64,000 nucleotides of DNA from contig CACMIV010000001.1 in assembly GCA_902613805.1 (NCBI GenBank), forward strand, positions 364,001 to 428,000, in the 5' to 3' direction. The stretch is from an uncultured Pelagibacteraceae bacterium (GTDB taxonomy: Bacteria > Pseudomonadota > Alphaproteobacteria > Pelagibacterales > AG-422-B15). The notes below the pieces were generated by a model. It searched no databases. It was given only the letters and a program-made list of their open reading frames with translations, and had not been told where the DNA came from. The position numbers were made by a program, and so were the translations under genes. The stretch's first letter is position 1. Each line of letters opens with the position of its first letter. This document shows, piece by piece, positions 33,489 through 41,399 of the stretch.

Positions 33489-35765
33489 ATGAAGCTTTTA
33501 CCTGACTCTATTAAACTTTTTTTATTCAATCGGTTACTTGAAATAAGCGGTGTTGCGTCAATATTATTAAGCGCATTTATACTTATATCAATAGTAAGTT
33601 ATTCAAGTTTTGACCCTAGTATTCTAAATTTAAACAACTATGAAGTAAAAAATATCGGTGGATATATTGGAGCAAATATATCCGAAGTACTTATACAATT
33701 TTTTGGATATAGCAGCTTTCTCATTTGCATCATACTGACAAGCTGGGCGTATAAACTTTTTTTTTCTAAAAACTTAGAACTGTTTGCACTAAATTTTTTA
33801 TTGTTACCAATCACGGTCTATTTACTTGCTCTTTTTTTTGAAGCGGTAAACATACCGATATCAAATGGATTTATTGCGACTCAATCATTCGTTTTTATCA
33901 ATGAAACTAACTTGCTGACTAGCGTTTATTTGAATTATTTGTTCGTCACAATCATTTTTATTTTTTTTCTAACTTCATTTTTCTTCACAATGGGCTTAGA
34001 TTTAAATGAATGGAACAAGATTTTAAAAGTTGTACCTCAATTGATAAAAGTCTTAGTTGTTTATGTTGGAAAAACAGTGAGCCTAGTTAATGCAAATCTC
34101 TTTAAAAATCCGGTTCAAAAAATTTCATCCGGGAGTACTTTCAACAGTAAAGGCCTTGAGCCTAAAATTGATTTCGAGTCATTAAAAAATGAACCGGTTT
34201 CAACTTATGGTAATGAAGTAGCTCATGATGAAACAGTGATTCAGCAAGACGAAATAGTCTTTGATGCAGAATCATATAAAGCGCCGGATATAAATTTTTT
34301 ATCTAAACCCGAAATAAATAAAGAAAATGCCGTTAATCATGATGAGCTTAGAATAAACGCTGAAAAGTTAAAAAATGTTTTGACTGATTTTAAAATTGAA
34401 GGAGAAATAATTGCAGTTTCACCTGGCCCAATTGTTACCATGTATGAACTACAGCCTGCACCAGGGATTAAGGCCTCAAAAATAATTTCATTATCAGATG
34501 ATATAGCAAGAAATATGAGTGCGATGTCAGCTCGTGTTGCAATCATTCCAGGCAAAAATGTCATTGGGATCGAAATACCAAATACCATTAAGAATCCTGT
34601 TTATCTGAGTGAGCTTTTTAAAAATGAACAATTTGTAAATAACGAAAAAAATTTAATTTTAGCTCTTGGTAAAGATATAAGTGGCAATGCTAAGTTTGCT
34701 AATTTAGAAAATATGCCTCACCTTCTTATTGCAGGGACAACAGGTTCTGGAAAATCTGTAGGAATAAATGTAATGATTACTTCAATCCTTTACAAACATT
34801 CTCCTGAGGACTGCAAATTCATATTAATTGATCCAAAGATGCTTGAATTGTCAGTATATGAAGGTGTTCCTCATCTAATCACTCCAGTTGTGACTGATCC
34901 AAAAAAAGCAATTGTTGCACTTAAATGGGTCGTTAGAGAAATGGAGTCTCGATACAAAAAAATGTCCTTGTTAGGTGTTAGAAATATTGAAAACTATAAT
35001 CAGAGAATAGCTGAAGCTATCAAAAAGTCGGAAAAGATAGTGAGATCAATCCCATCTGGAACAAACCCAGAAACTGGACAGCCAACAACTACACAAATTG
35101 AAATCGAAAATAAAAAAATGCCTTTCATTGTTGTTGTTGTTGATGAAATGGCCGACTTGATGATGGTTGCAGGAAAGGAAATAGAACACGCAATTCAAAG
35201 ACTATCGCAAATGGCAAGAGCCGCAGGTATTCATTTAATTATGGCTACTCAAAGACCAAGTGTTGATGTGATTACGGGAACTATTAAGGCTAATTTCCCA
35301 AGCAGAATTAGTTTTCAAGTAAGCTCGAAGTTTGATAGTCGTACCATTCTCGGTGATGAGGGAGCTGAGAGACTGTTAGGCAAAGGCGATATGTTAATGA
35401 TGACTGCTGGTGGAATTACATCAAGAATACATGGTCCTTTTATATCAGATCAAGAGATAGAGAATATTGTTCGTGCGCTTCAAAAACAAGGTAATCCTGA
35501 GTATGACGAAGAAATATTAAAAGAAGAAGAAATTGATAATGATCTTGGAATGGTCTCTGAAGGTGATCACGATAATCTACTTCAGGACTCTCTGGATATT
35601 ATAAAAAAAGAAGGTAAAGCATCTACGAGCCTTTTACAGAGAAAACTTCAAATTGGGTATAATCGTGCAGCAAGAATAATGGATCAACTTGAAGAAAGTG
35701 GATATATAAGTGCCGCCAATCATGTAGGTAAGAGGGAAATTAATTTTGATAAATTTAATTCCTGA
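33489..35765 (+). CDS. ftsK: DNA translocase FtsK
   Basis: A 758-residue septal DNA pump that segregates chromosome ends and activates XerCD at dif. The N-terminal membrane domain has about four hydrophobic helices in the first 175 residues. A short linker of about 85 residues follows, then the RecA-like motor with Walker A GTTGSGKSVGINV, FILIDPKMLELSVYEGVPHL and the Walker B IVVVVDEMADLMM. The C-terminal gamma winged helix (LLQRKLQIGYNRAARIMDQLEESG) for KOPS recognition is present. The linker is short compared with E. coli. The stop overlaps the lolA ATG by one base. Confidence 0.96.
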   Translation: MKLLPDSIKLFLFNRLLEISGVASILLSAFILISIVSYSSFDPSILNLNNYEVKNIGGYIGANISEVLIQFFGYSSFLICIILTSWAYKLFFSKNLELFALNFLLLPITVYLLALFFEAVNIPISNGFIATQSFVFINETNLLTSVYLNYLFVTIIFIFFLTSFFFTMGLDLNEWNKILKVVPQLIKVLVVYVGKTVSLVNANLFKNPVQKISSGSTFNSKGLEPKIDFESLKNEPVSTYGNEVAHDETVIQQDEIVFDAESYKAPDINFLSKPEINKENAVNHDELRINAEKLKNVLTDFKIEGEIIAVSPGPIVTMYELQPAPGIKASKIISLSDDIARNMSAMSARVAIIPGKNVIGIEIPNTIKNPVYLSELFKNEQFVNNEKNLILALGKDISGNAKFANLENMPHLLIAGTTGSGKSVGINVMITSILYKHSPEDCKFILIDPKMLELSVYEGVPHLITPVVTDPKKAIVALKWVVREMESRYKKMSLLGVRNIENYNQRIAEAIKKSEKIVRSIPSGTNPETGQPTTTQIEIENKKMPFIVVVVDEMADLMMVAGKEIEHAIQRLSQMARAAGIHLIMATQRPSVDVITGTIKANFPSRISFQVSSKFDSRTILGDEGAERLLGKGDMLMMTAGGITSRIHGPFISDQEIENIVRALQKQGNPEYDEEILKEEEIDNDLGMVSEGDHDNLLQDSLDIIKKEGKASTSLLQRKLQIGYNRAARIMDQLEESGYISAANHVGKREINFDKFNS

Positions 35766-36334
35766 TGAAGTCATTTATTTTAACCATCTTCCTATTTTTT
35801 TTTGTTGTTAATAATTCTTCATCTAATCCAATTATTACAGGCATAGAAGCTAATTGGAATGAAATAAAATCAATGTCGGGTCAATTTGAACAAATTGATC
35901 AAGAGGGAAATATTTTTAACGGACAATTTTTTTTTTTAAAACCTTTTAAATCAAAGTTCATGTATGATGGTAGAGAAGAAGATATCATCACGAATAAAAG
36001 TTTGATGGTAGTGGTGGATAAGGAGGGTTATCAAATTGATAGTTTTCCTATCGGCAATAGTATTTTGAAAAAACTTTTATCGGAAGATATCGTAATAGAG
36101 AACGAATTCGATATCATATCGCTGACAGATAAAAATAATTTTTATCATCTGATGCTTAAAGTTAAAAGTGACAAGTCTGATAATCAAATCAAATTTGTAT
36201 TTGATCGACAGTCTTTAGATCTCAAAAAATGGGAAATTTATGATGAATTTAGTAATAAAACTGTTTTTAAGTTTACAAAAATAAAAAAAAATATATTTAT
36301 AAGCCAGAATTTATTCGTGGTTAAATATAATTAA
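35765..36334 (+). CDS. lolA: Outer-membrane lipoprotein carrier LolA
   Basis: A 189-residue periplasmic chaperone that carries lipoproteins from LolCDE to the outer membrane. A signal peptide (MKSFILTIFLFFFVVNNSSS) precedes the LolA fold: IEANWNEIKSMSGQFEQIDQEGNIFNGQFFFLKPFKSKFMYD, where the basic-aromatic FKSKFMYD turn is the family mark, and a tail of short strands. Translation is coupled to ftsK (TGATG overlap); ftsK-lolA is a conserved alphaproteobacterial pair. Similarity is modest but position and length agree. Confidence 0.88.
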   Translation: MKSFILTIFLFFFVVNNSSSNPIITGIEANWNEIKSMSGQFEQIDQEGNIFNGQFFFLKPFKSKFMYDGREEDIITNKSLMVVVDKEGYQIDSFPIGNSILKKLLSEDIVIENEFDIISLTDKNNFYHLMLKVKSDKSDNQIKFVFDRQSLDLKKWEIYDEFSNKTVFKFTKIKKNIFISQNLFVVKYN

Positions 36335-36369
36335 GCCACAGGCAGGTTTTATAAAATATTTCAGTAGCA

Positions 36370-37728
36370 ATGACGGTTAGTTCAAACAGTGAGCTCAAGC
36401 AATGGCTTGAGTCAAATAAAATATCTGAAGTAGAATGTATTTTTCCTGATATGGCTGGATCATCAAAGGGAAAAATTCTTCCTGTTCAAAGATTTTTAAA
36501 ATCTATAGAAGACCAGAGTCTCAAGCTCGCTGACTCGGTTTTTGGTCAAACAGTTTCTGGTAAATGGGTCTATGGGAGCGAAGTGATCGATTATGTCGAA
36601 GAAGATTTATTTATGTCTCCTGACATTTCAACTTTGAGAAGAATTCCTTGGAACAAAGAACCAACAGCACAAATTATTTGCGATCTTAAATATGGCACCG
36701 GTGAAGCATCAGAAATCGCACCGCGCCAGGTTTTAATTAATATTATTGAATTGTTAAAAGAAGAAAACTTAAAAGCAATTGTTGCACCTGAATTAGAGTT
36801 TTATTTATGTGAGCAAAATCTTGATCCTGACTTACCTTTAAAAACACCAGTTGGAAAGTCTGGTCGAAGAGAAACTGGCAGCCGTGTCTTTGGAATAGAT
36901 GCGGTCAATGAGTTTGATGCTTTAACAGACGATATTTACGATTATTGTGAGCTAATGGAGATAGGGGTGGATACACTTGTGCATGAGTCTGGTCCTTCTC
37001 AAATAGAAATAAATCTAAATCATGGTGATCCTCTAGCGCTTGCAGACCAAGCGTTCATGTTTAAAAGGGCAGTCAGACAAGTGGCATTAAAGCATGGTAT
37101 ACACGCAACCTTTATGGCAAAGCCTTATCAGGGTCAGCCTGGAAGTTCAATGCACATTCACCAAAACCTGGTTTCAACTAAGACAAATAAAAATCTTTTT
37201 AGTGATCAGGAAGGAAATAATTCAAAAGAATTTTTGAATTACATAGGAGGTCTCCAGACATATTTACCAGATGCAATGCTCTTGTTTGCACCTTATGTTA
37301 ATTCATACAGACGATTTGTCATTGATGCCTCAGCTCCAATTAATACCCACTGGGGTATCGAAAATAGAACTGTTGCTTTTAGGGTCCCAACATCGTCACC
37401 GGATTCAAGAAGAATAGAAAACAGAATACCTGGCGCGGACACAAATCCTTATCTTGCTCTTGCTGCATCACTTGCGTGCGGGTATTTAGGATTAAAAGAA
37501 AAATTAGAGCCAGAAAAACCCACTGCAGGAGATGCATTTGAAAGACGACATAATATTCCAAAATATCTTCCTGATGCATTAAAACGATTAAAGGTGAGTA
37601 ATGAATTGTCTGAAACGTTAGGGAAAGAATTTGTTACGCTTTTTACAGAAATTAAACAAACGGAACATGATGCTTATCAAAATGTTATTAGTGCATGGGA
37701 GCGCGAACATTTACTTTTAAGTGTATAA
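36370..37728 (+). CDS. Glutamine-synthetase-family ligase, PuuA-like (gamma-glutamylation)
   Basis: A 452-residue GS-fold ligase. Motifs are VECIFPDMAGSSKGKILPV at the start, APELEFYL (metal site), ESGPSQIEINLNHGDPLALADQ, ATFMAKPYQGQPGSSMHIHQNL with the metal histidine, NSYRRFV and NRTVAFRVPTSSPDSRRIENRIPGADTNPYLALAASL. The FPDMAGSSKGK and GSSMHIHQ patterns fit the gamma-glutamylpolyamine synthetase/GlnT-like branch rather than housekeeping GlnA, and no adenylylation-site loop is apparent. The acceptor amine is unknown. No other putrescine-pathway gene is adjacent, so this is an orphan. It converges with the regulator gene. Confidence 0.88.
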   Translation: MTVSSNSELKQWLESNKISEVECIFPDMAGSSKGKILPVQRFLKSIEDQSLKLADSVFGQTVSGKWVYGSEVIDYVEEDLFMSPDISTLRRIPWNKEPTAQIICDLKYGTGEASEIAPRQVLINIIELLKEENLKAIVAPELEFYLCEQNLDPDLPLKTPVGKSGRRETGSRVFGIDAVNEFDALTDDIYDYCELMEIGVDTLVHESGPSQIEINLNHGDPLALADQAFMFKRAVRQVALKHGIHATFMAKPYQGQPGSSMHIHQNLVSTKTNKNLFSDQEGNNSKEFLNYIGGLQTYLPDAMLLFAPYVNSYRRFVIDASAPINTHWGIENRTVAFRVPTSSPDSRRIENRIPGADTNPYLALAASLACGYLGLKEKLEPEKPTAGDAFERRHNIPKYLPDALKRLKVSNELSETLGKEFVTLFTEIKQTEHDAYQNVISAWEREHLLLSV

Positions 37729-37731
37729 AAG

Positions 37732-38382
37732 TTAAAGTATTGATCGATCGATCATATATCCTTTTTTTTCTTCATGCTTTATCAGATCTTTAGTTCCCAG
37801 ACTTTGATCAATTTTCTTTCTTAATGAATATAAGTGAGTTTCTAAAGTGTGAGTATCTATATCCTGATTGTACTTCCATACTTTTCCTAGTAAAAATTTT
37901 TTAGAAAAATAAGACTTATCACTATCTAATAAGCAAATAAATATCTCACTCTCTTTTTCAGTAAGTCTAATAGATTTTGAACCTCTATAAAGTTCTCGAG
38001 AATTGGGATTATAAGAGTGAATATTAAAATTCATTCTTTTTTTATTTTGTTTGTCTAGTTGTTCAAGCTTGTCTTCAATCAATGAAATCAGCTCATTTAT
38101 CTTGACGGGCATTTTTATAAAAATATAGTTAAGATTTTGTTGATGGGAATATGTTTCACTTCCTATTAAGAAAAAAATTTTATTTTCAGCATATTTATTA
38201 AAGACATCTTTACAACTGTCTTCATCAATTATTGCAACTTGAAAATCATATTTATAATTTATTCCTTCATCCACCAATTCAAATAGATGATTAGAAAATT
38301 GATTAATTTCTATAAATATTTCTGAAAGAGACTTTTTTAATATTTTTGAAGTCACAAAAACAGGTATAGTGTGTTTTTTCAT
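37732..38382 (-). CDS. Winged-helix transcriptional regulator with degenerate receiver domain
   Basis: A 216-residue OmpR-type protein. The C-terminal winged helix (about 125-215) is clear: NSRELYRGSKSIRLTEKESEIFICLL, then the recognition-helix region THTLETHLYSLRKKID and EEKKGYMID. The N-terminal 105 residues fold like a receiver but keep only part of the phosphorylation site: an Asp in AIIDED (Asp53) and a Lys-Met-Pro in place of the usual Lys-Pro. The acidic pair after the first strand is missing (PVFVTSKI), so magnesium binding and phosphorylation look unlikely. No histidine kinase is nearby. It is divergent from the L,D-transpeptidase gene across 20 bp, a possible target. Confidence 0.8.
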   Translation of the reverse strand: MKKHTIPVFVTSKILKKSLSEIFIEINQFSNHLFELVDEGINYKYDFQVAIIDEDSCKDVFNKYAENKIFFLIGSETYSHQQNLNYIFIKMPVKINELISLIEDKLEQLDKQNKKRMNFNIHSYNPNSRELYRGSKSIRLTEKESEIFICLLDSDKSYFSKKFLLGKVWKYNQDIDTHTLETHLYSLRKKIDQSLGTKDLIKHEEKKGYMIDRSIL

Positions 38383-38402
38383 ATCATATAATATATCACC
38401 TT

Positions 38403-38897
38403 ATGAAACTCATAATACAAAAAAACTATCTGCATTTTGATAAAGACACATTCCCATGTGCAGTTGGTAAGAATGGAATAACTGATCATAAACTTGAAGG
38501 AGACGGATGCACACCTCATGGAAAGTATAAAATTAAACAAATCTATTACAGGGCTGATAGGTTAGGTAAACTTTCGCTAAATATTGAGTCATTTATAATA
38601 AAACAAAATGATGGATGGTGCGACGATCCAAAAAGTAAGTTTTATAACAAATTCATAGAGTTTCCTTTTTCTCATAGTGCTGAAAAGCTTTTTCGCGAAG
38701 ATAACATTTACGATATTGTTTGTGTAATTGATTATAATATAAATCCAGTAACATCTGGAAAGGGCAGCGCAATTTTTCTTCATATAGCCCATGAAGATTT
38801 TCGAGGAACAGAAGGATGCATAGCAGTAAGCCTAGATCACCTATTAAAAATAGTTCCAAAAATTAATAATGAAACAGAGATAGACATAAAACTCTAA
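38403..38897 (+). CDS. L,D-transpeptidase (YkuD) family protein
   Basis: A 164-residue YkuD-domain protein. The catalytic block is IFLHIAHEDFRGTEGCIAVS, with His127 and Cys139 in the HxxGxxxGCI-like arrangement. It also has GDGCTPHGKYKIKQIYYR, the YkuD strand preceding the active site. Such enzymes cross-link peptidoglycan or attach proteins to it. There is no obvious signal peptide or membrane anchor: the protein starts directly with MKLIIQKNYLHFDKDTFPC. This compact form is frequent in alphaproteobacteria; how it reaches the wall is unclear. It converges with yggS with a 4-bp overlap. Confidence 0.9.
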   Translation: MKLIIQKNYLHFDKDTFPCAVGKNGITDHKLEGDGCTPHGKYKIKQIYYRADRLGKLSLNIESFIIKQNDGWCDDPKSKFYNKFIEFPFSHSAEKLFREDNIYDIVCVIDYNINPVTSGKGSAIFLHIAHEDFRGTEGCIAVSLDHLLKIVPKINNETEIDIKL

Positions 38898-39541
38898 AGA
38901 CGTTTACCAAAAATTGATGTGCCTATTCTTATATGTGTGGAACCGCATTTAATTGCCTCTTTAAAATCATGCGACATACCCATGCTTAATTTGGTTAGGT
39001 TATGATTTTTAGCAAGGTCTTTTAATATATCAAAATGCTTAGATGGTTTTTGATCAATTGGGGGGAGGCACATTAACCCAGATATATTTAGTTCATAATT
39101 GTTCTTACATTCTTCAATGAATTTATCAGCTTCTTCTAGTAAAATACCTGATTTTTGAGATTCATTTCCAGTATTTATTTGGAGAAAATACTCCCTTTTA
39201 ATACCGGTTTCATTTTCAAATTTTTTGATGAGTTTGACTATTTTCACTCTATCGACTGAATGAATAACATCACAATTTTCAAGAATCGATCTAACTTTGC
39301 GACTTTGAATTGTGCCTATATAATGCAATACGATATTTTTTCTTGCCTTTTTAAACTCGACCCATTTTGACTCTATTTCTTGAATTTGATTTTCACCAAA
39401 GGATAATTGACCAAGTTCGTAAACTTTTTTTATATCAGTTATTGGCTTTTTTTTACTGACCGCGATTAGTTCGACCTCGTGGATATCTCTTCCCGCACTC
39501 TCTAAAGCTTTTTGAAATTCAATGATAAAATCTTTGTACAT
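38894..39541 (-). CDS. yggS: YggS family pyridoxal-phosphate homeostasis protein
   Basis: A 215-residue fold-III PLP-binding protein (COG0325) that binds PLP without known catalytic turnover and affects vitamin B6 and amino-acid pools. The PLP lysine is in LIAVSKKKPITDI, with FGENQIQEIESKWVEF, HYIGTIQSRKV, GLMCLPP and the phosphate-binding LSMGMSHDFKEAIKCGSTHIRIGTSIFG at the end. The ATG at 39541 is chosen because an upstream ATG at 39571 overlaps a terminator stem and adds a hydrophobic decapeptide. It lies downstream of the porin terminator on the same strand. Confidence 0.95.
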   Translation of the reverse strand: MYKDFIIEFQKALESAGRDIHEVELIAVSKKKPITDIKKVYELGQLSFGENQIQEIESKWVEFKKARKNIVLHYIGTIQSRKVRSILENCDVIHSVDRVKIVKLIKKFENETGIKREYFLQINTGNESQKSGILLEEADKFIEECKNNYELNISGLMCLPPIDQKPSKHFDILKDLAKNHNLTKLSMGMSHDFKEAIKCGSTHIRIGTSIFGKRL

Positions 39542-39565
39542 AATTATTAATAATGAGCATAAAAA

Positions 39566-39597
39566 AAACACCCTACGCTGTAAAGCATAGGGTGTTT
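39566..39597 (-). terminator. Rho-independent terminator of the porin gene
   Basis: AAACACCCTA (39566-39575) pairs with TAGGGTGTTT (39588-39597), and two more G-C pairs extend the stem towards the loop. On the minus strand the stem is followed by a run of eight U (complement of 39561-39568). It begins 27 bp after the porin stop and ends just before the yggS start. It is the best intrinsic terminator in the window, as expected for a strongly expressed gene. Confidence 0.9.
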
Positions 39598-39623
39598 AAA
39601 TTTTCTAGTACGACTAGATTGAC

Positions 39624-40598
39624 TTAGAAGCCGATTTGGTAAGCAAAGATGTGTGTATCCTTATCACTTGCAGTTCCACCAGCTACGTCTGTCTCGATGT
39701 ACTCATAAGAGAACTGAGCAGCACCCATGTCTTTAACAGCTGTTAAAGTCATGTAGTCTGTGTCATTACCAGTTGTGTCGTGTGCACCAAACTGAGCACC
39801 AACATACATTCCCATTACAGATGTACCTACACCGTACTGAGTTTCCTCAGAACTAGCAGTGTCATCAGAGTCATAGAACGCATAACCAAGATCCAACCCA
39901 GCTATAGAGTAACCTAGAGCATACATAGATGGAGTTTGGTCAACTGACGTACTTGCACCAACATGAGTACCTTGATTGTAATCAATGTCAGCAAATCCAG
40001 CTTTCACAGATACTCCCATGATTGAACCAGTAATACCAACTGAAGTCGTATTGTCTACGTTCTCAGTTGCAGAACCACCGGTTGGAGAAGCAGCTGTTCC
40101 ACCAGCACCTGTATGATCAGAGTTGTCATATGTTCCCTCTAGACCCATTGATGCTTGAATTGTGAAGCCGTTGATTGATGGAGATACATATCTGATTGAG
40201 TCACCAGATACTTCGTCACCATCGTTATAAGATGCATTGTATGCATTCGAACACCAGAACAAACCGTAACAAGCAGTTGATCCGTCGATCTTATCAAGAG
40301 CTGAGTCAGCTTTTGAATCAGCACTAAATGTTACTGAACCCATGCCTGTGTCGATTGTAATCGCTGAAGCAAGAGAATCAGTAATATCCATACCGATAGA
40401 AAGACCCATACCGTTGTCCAGTGAGTCGGAGTACGATACTGTTACTGTTTCTGAAGTGTTGTAGTTCGTCATTCCACCACCGTCACTATCAGCAAACGCA
40501 GCAAGTATATATCCACTTACAGACATTTCAGCTTGAGCTGAACCAGCAGCCATCAGAGATGCCAAAGCAGACGCACTTAAGATTTTTGATCTATTCAT
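39624..40598 (-). CDS. Outer-membrane porin
   Basis: A 324-residue beta-barrel protein with a signal peptide (MNRSKILSASALASLMAAGSAQA) and mature sequence of alternating aromatic/small residues. SVSGYILAAFAD at the mature start and the end YIETDVAG...HIFAYQIGF with terminal Phe are standard for alphaproteobacterial general porins. One loop has a cysteine pair (STACYGLFWCS) and another is Gly/Thr/Ser-rich. By eye its codons are richer in G/C than neighbouring genes and avoid rare codons, as expected for an abundant protein. It has its own strong terminator and an operator-like palindrome upstream. Transported solutes are unknown. Confidence 0.88.
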   Translation of the reverse strand: MNRSKILSASALASLMAAGSAQAEMSVSGYILAAFADSDGGGMTNYNTSETVTVSYSDSLDNGMGLSIGMDITDSLASAITIDTGMGSVTFSADSKADSALDKIDGSTACYGLFWCSNAYNASYNDGDEVSGDSIRYVSPSINGFTIQASMGLEGTYDNSDHTGAGGTAASPTGGSATENVDNTTSVGITGSIMGVSVKAGFADIDYNQGTHVGASTSVDQTPSMYALGYSIAGLDLGYAFYDSDDTASSEETQYGVGTSVMGMYVGAQFGAHDTTGNDTDYMTLTAVKDMGAAQFSYEYIETDVAGGTASDKDTHIFAYQIGF

Positions 40599-40630
40599 AA
40601 AATTATCCTTTCATTATGATAGTTGATCAT

Positions 40631-40644
40631 AGTTAAATTTAACT
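40631..40644. promoter_or_regulatory. Perfect 14-bp palindrome upstream of the porin
   Basis: AGTTAAATTTAACT is a perfect inverted repeat 33 bp before the porin ATG, in the 221-bp gap between porin and DUF3576. It could be an operator for a dimeric regulator or an mRNA 5' structure. It is AT-rich, so chance is possible. The middle of this gap (about 40660-40760) shows nothing else recognisable. Confidence 0.3.
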
Positions 40645-40770
40645 GTACGTAATATATACAAGAAAGTGCCAAATTTTAAGAAATTATGTATTAATGACAC
40701 AACTTTTGTTATGATATGTGGCAAAAATATCACTATAAAAAACTAAGGAAAACTCTCGTTTTTATAAAAT

Positions 40771-40798
40771 TTGAAGTATTTAACAATTTTGCTATATT
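40771..40798 (+). promoter_or_regulatory. Candidate promoter of the DUF3576-leuS unit
   Basis: TTGAAG (40771-40776), a 16-bp spacer and TATATT (40793-40798) lie 22 bp before the DUF3576 start. The -35 matches TTGACA at four of six positions and the -10 matches TATAAT at five of six. It is the best plus-strand match in the 221-bp gap and would read DUF3576, leuS, the TPR-sulfotransferase, lptE and holA. Confidence 0.45.
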
Positions 40799-40819
40799 GT
40801 CCAAAACATCCATTTTTTT

Positions 40820-41377
40820 ATGCTAATAACATTTTTCAGTAAATTCTCATTTAAGCGATATGTATTTTTTTCTATTTTTCTTACTATTTTGTTCACTTAT
40901 GGTTGTGCACAATTAGATATCGCACCCAAGACAACAGATCCACTAGATAACGCAGGAGCAGGAAATGCAAATGAGAATGCTATAGAATACCGCAAAAGTG
41001 CAAGAGATAACGATACCCTTGGTCTTCAAGGCTTATTTGGGGGTAAGAGCTCAGCGAGTATTAATGTGGACGAAGCTACATTTAATGTGATCTTAGACAA
41101 GCTAAGCTTTATGCCATTGGCATCAGTTGACTCAGCTTCAGGTATTGTGATCACAGACTGGTACGCAATTGATGAAAACGAATTAAGGATTAAAATTAAT
41201 GTTAGATTGTTAGATGACCAGTTATCAAATGAATCTGTGTCCGTTCAAATGTTTACTCAAAGGTTTGACGGCACCAAATGGGTAGATCAAGGTTTAGACA
41301 ATGAAAAAGCAAATAAAATTAAAGAAAGTATTTTAACTGAAGCCCGAGCATTAAAAACTGCAATCGACTTATCTTAA
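40820..41377 (+). CDS. DUF3576 family envelope protein
   Basis: A 185-residue protein with an N-terminal hydrophobic leader (about 13-28) ending in FTYGCAQLD, a loose lipobox-like cysteine, so it may be a lipoprotein. The conserved DUF3576 core is ATFNVILDKLSFMPLASVDSASGIVITDWYAID, followed by ELRIKINVRLLDDQLSNESVSVQMFTQ. The family is alphaproteobacterial, periplasmic, of unknown function and usually sits directly upstream of leuS, as here (22 bp). It probably shares a transcript with leuS, lptE and holA. Confidence 0.85.
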   Translation: MLITFFSKFSFKRYVFFSIFLTILFTYGCAQLDIAPKTTDPLDNAGAGNANENAIEYRKSARDNDTLGLQGLFGGKSSASINVDEATFNVILDKLSFMPLASVDSASGIVITDWYAIDENELRIKINVRLLDDQLSNESVSVQMFTQRFDGTKWVDQGLDNEKANKIKESILTEARALKTAIDLS

Positions 41378-41399
41378 TAATTAAGTAAATTTATTTTTA

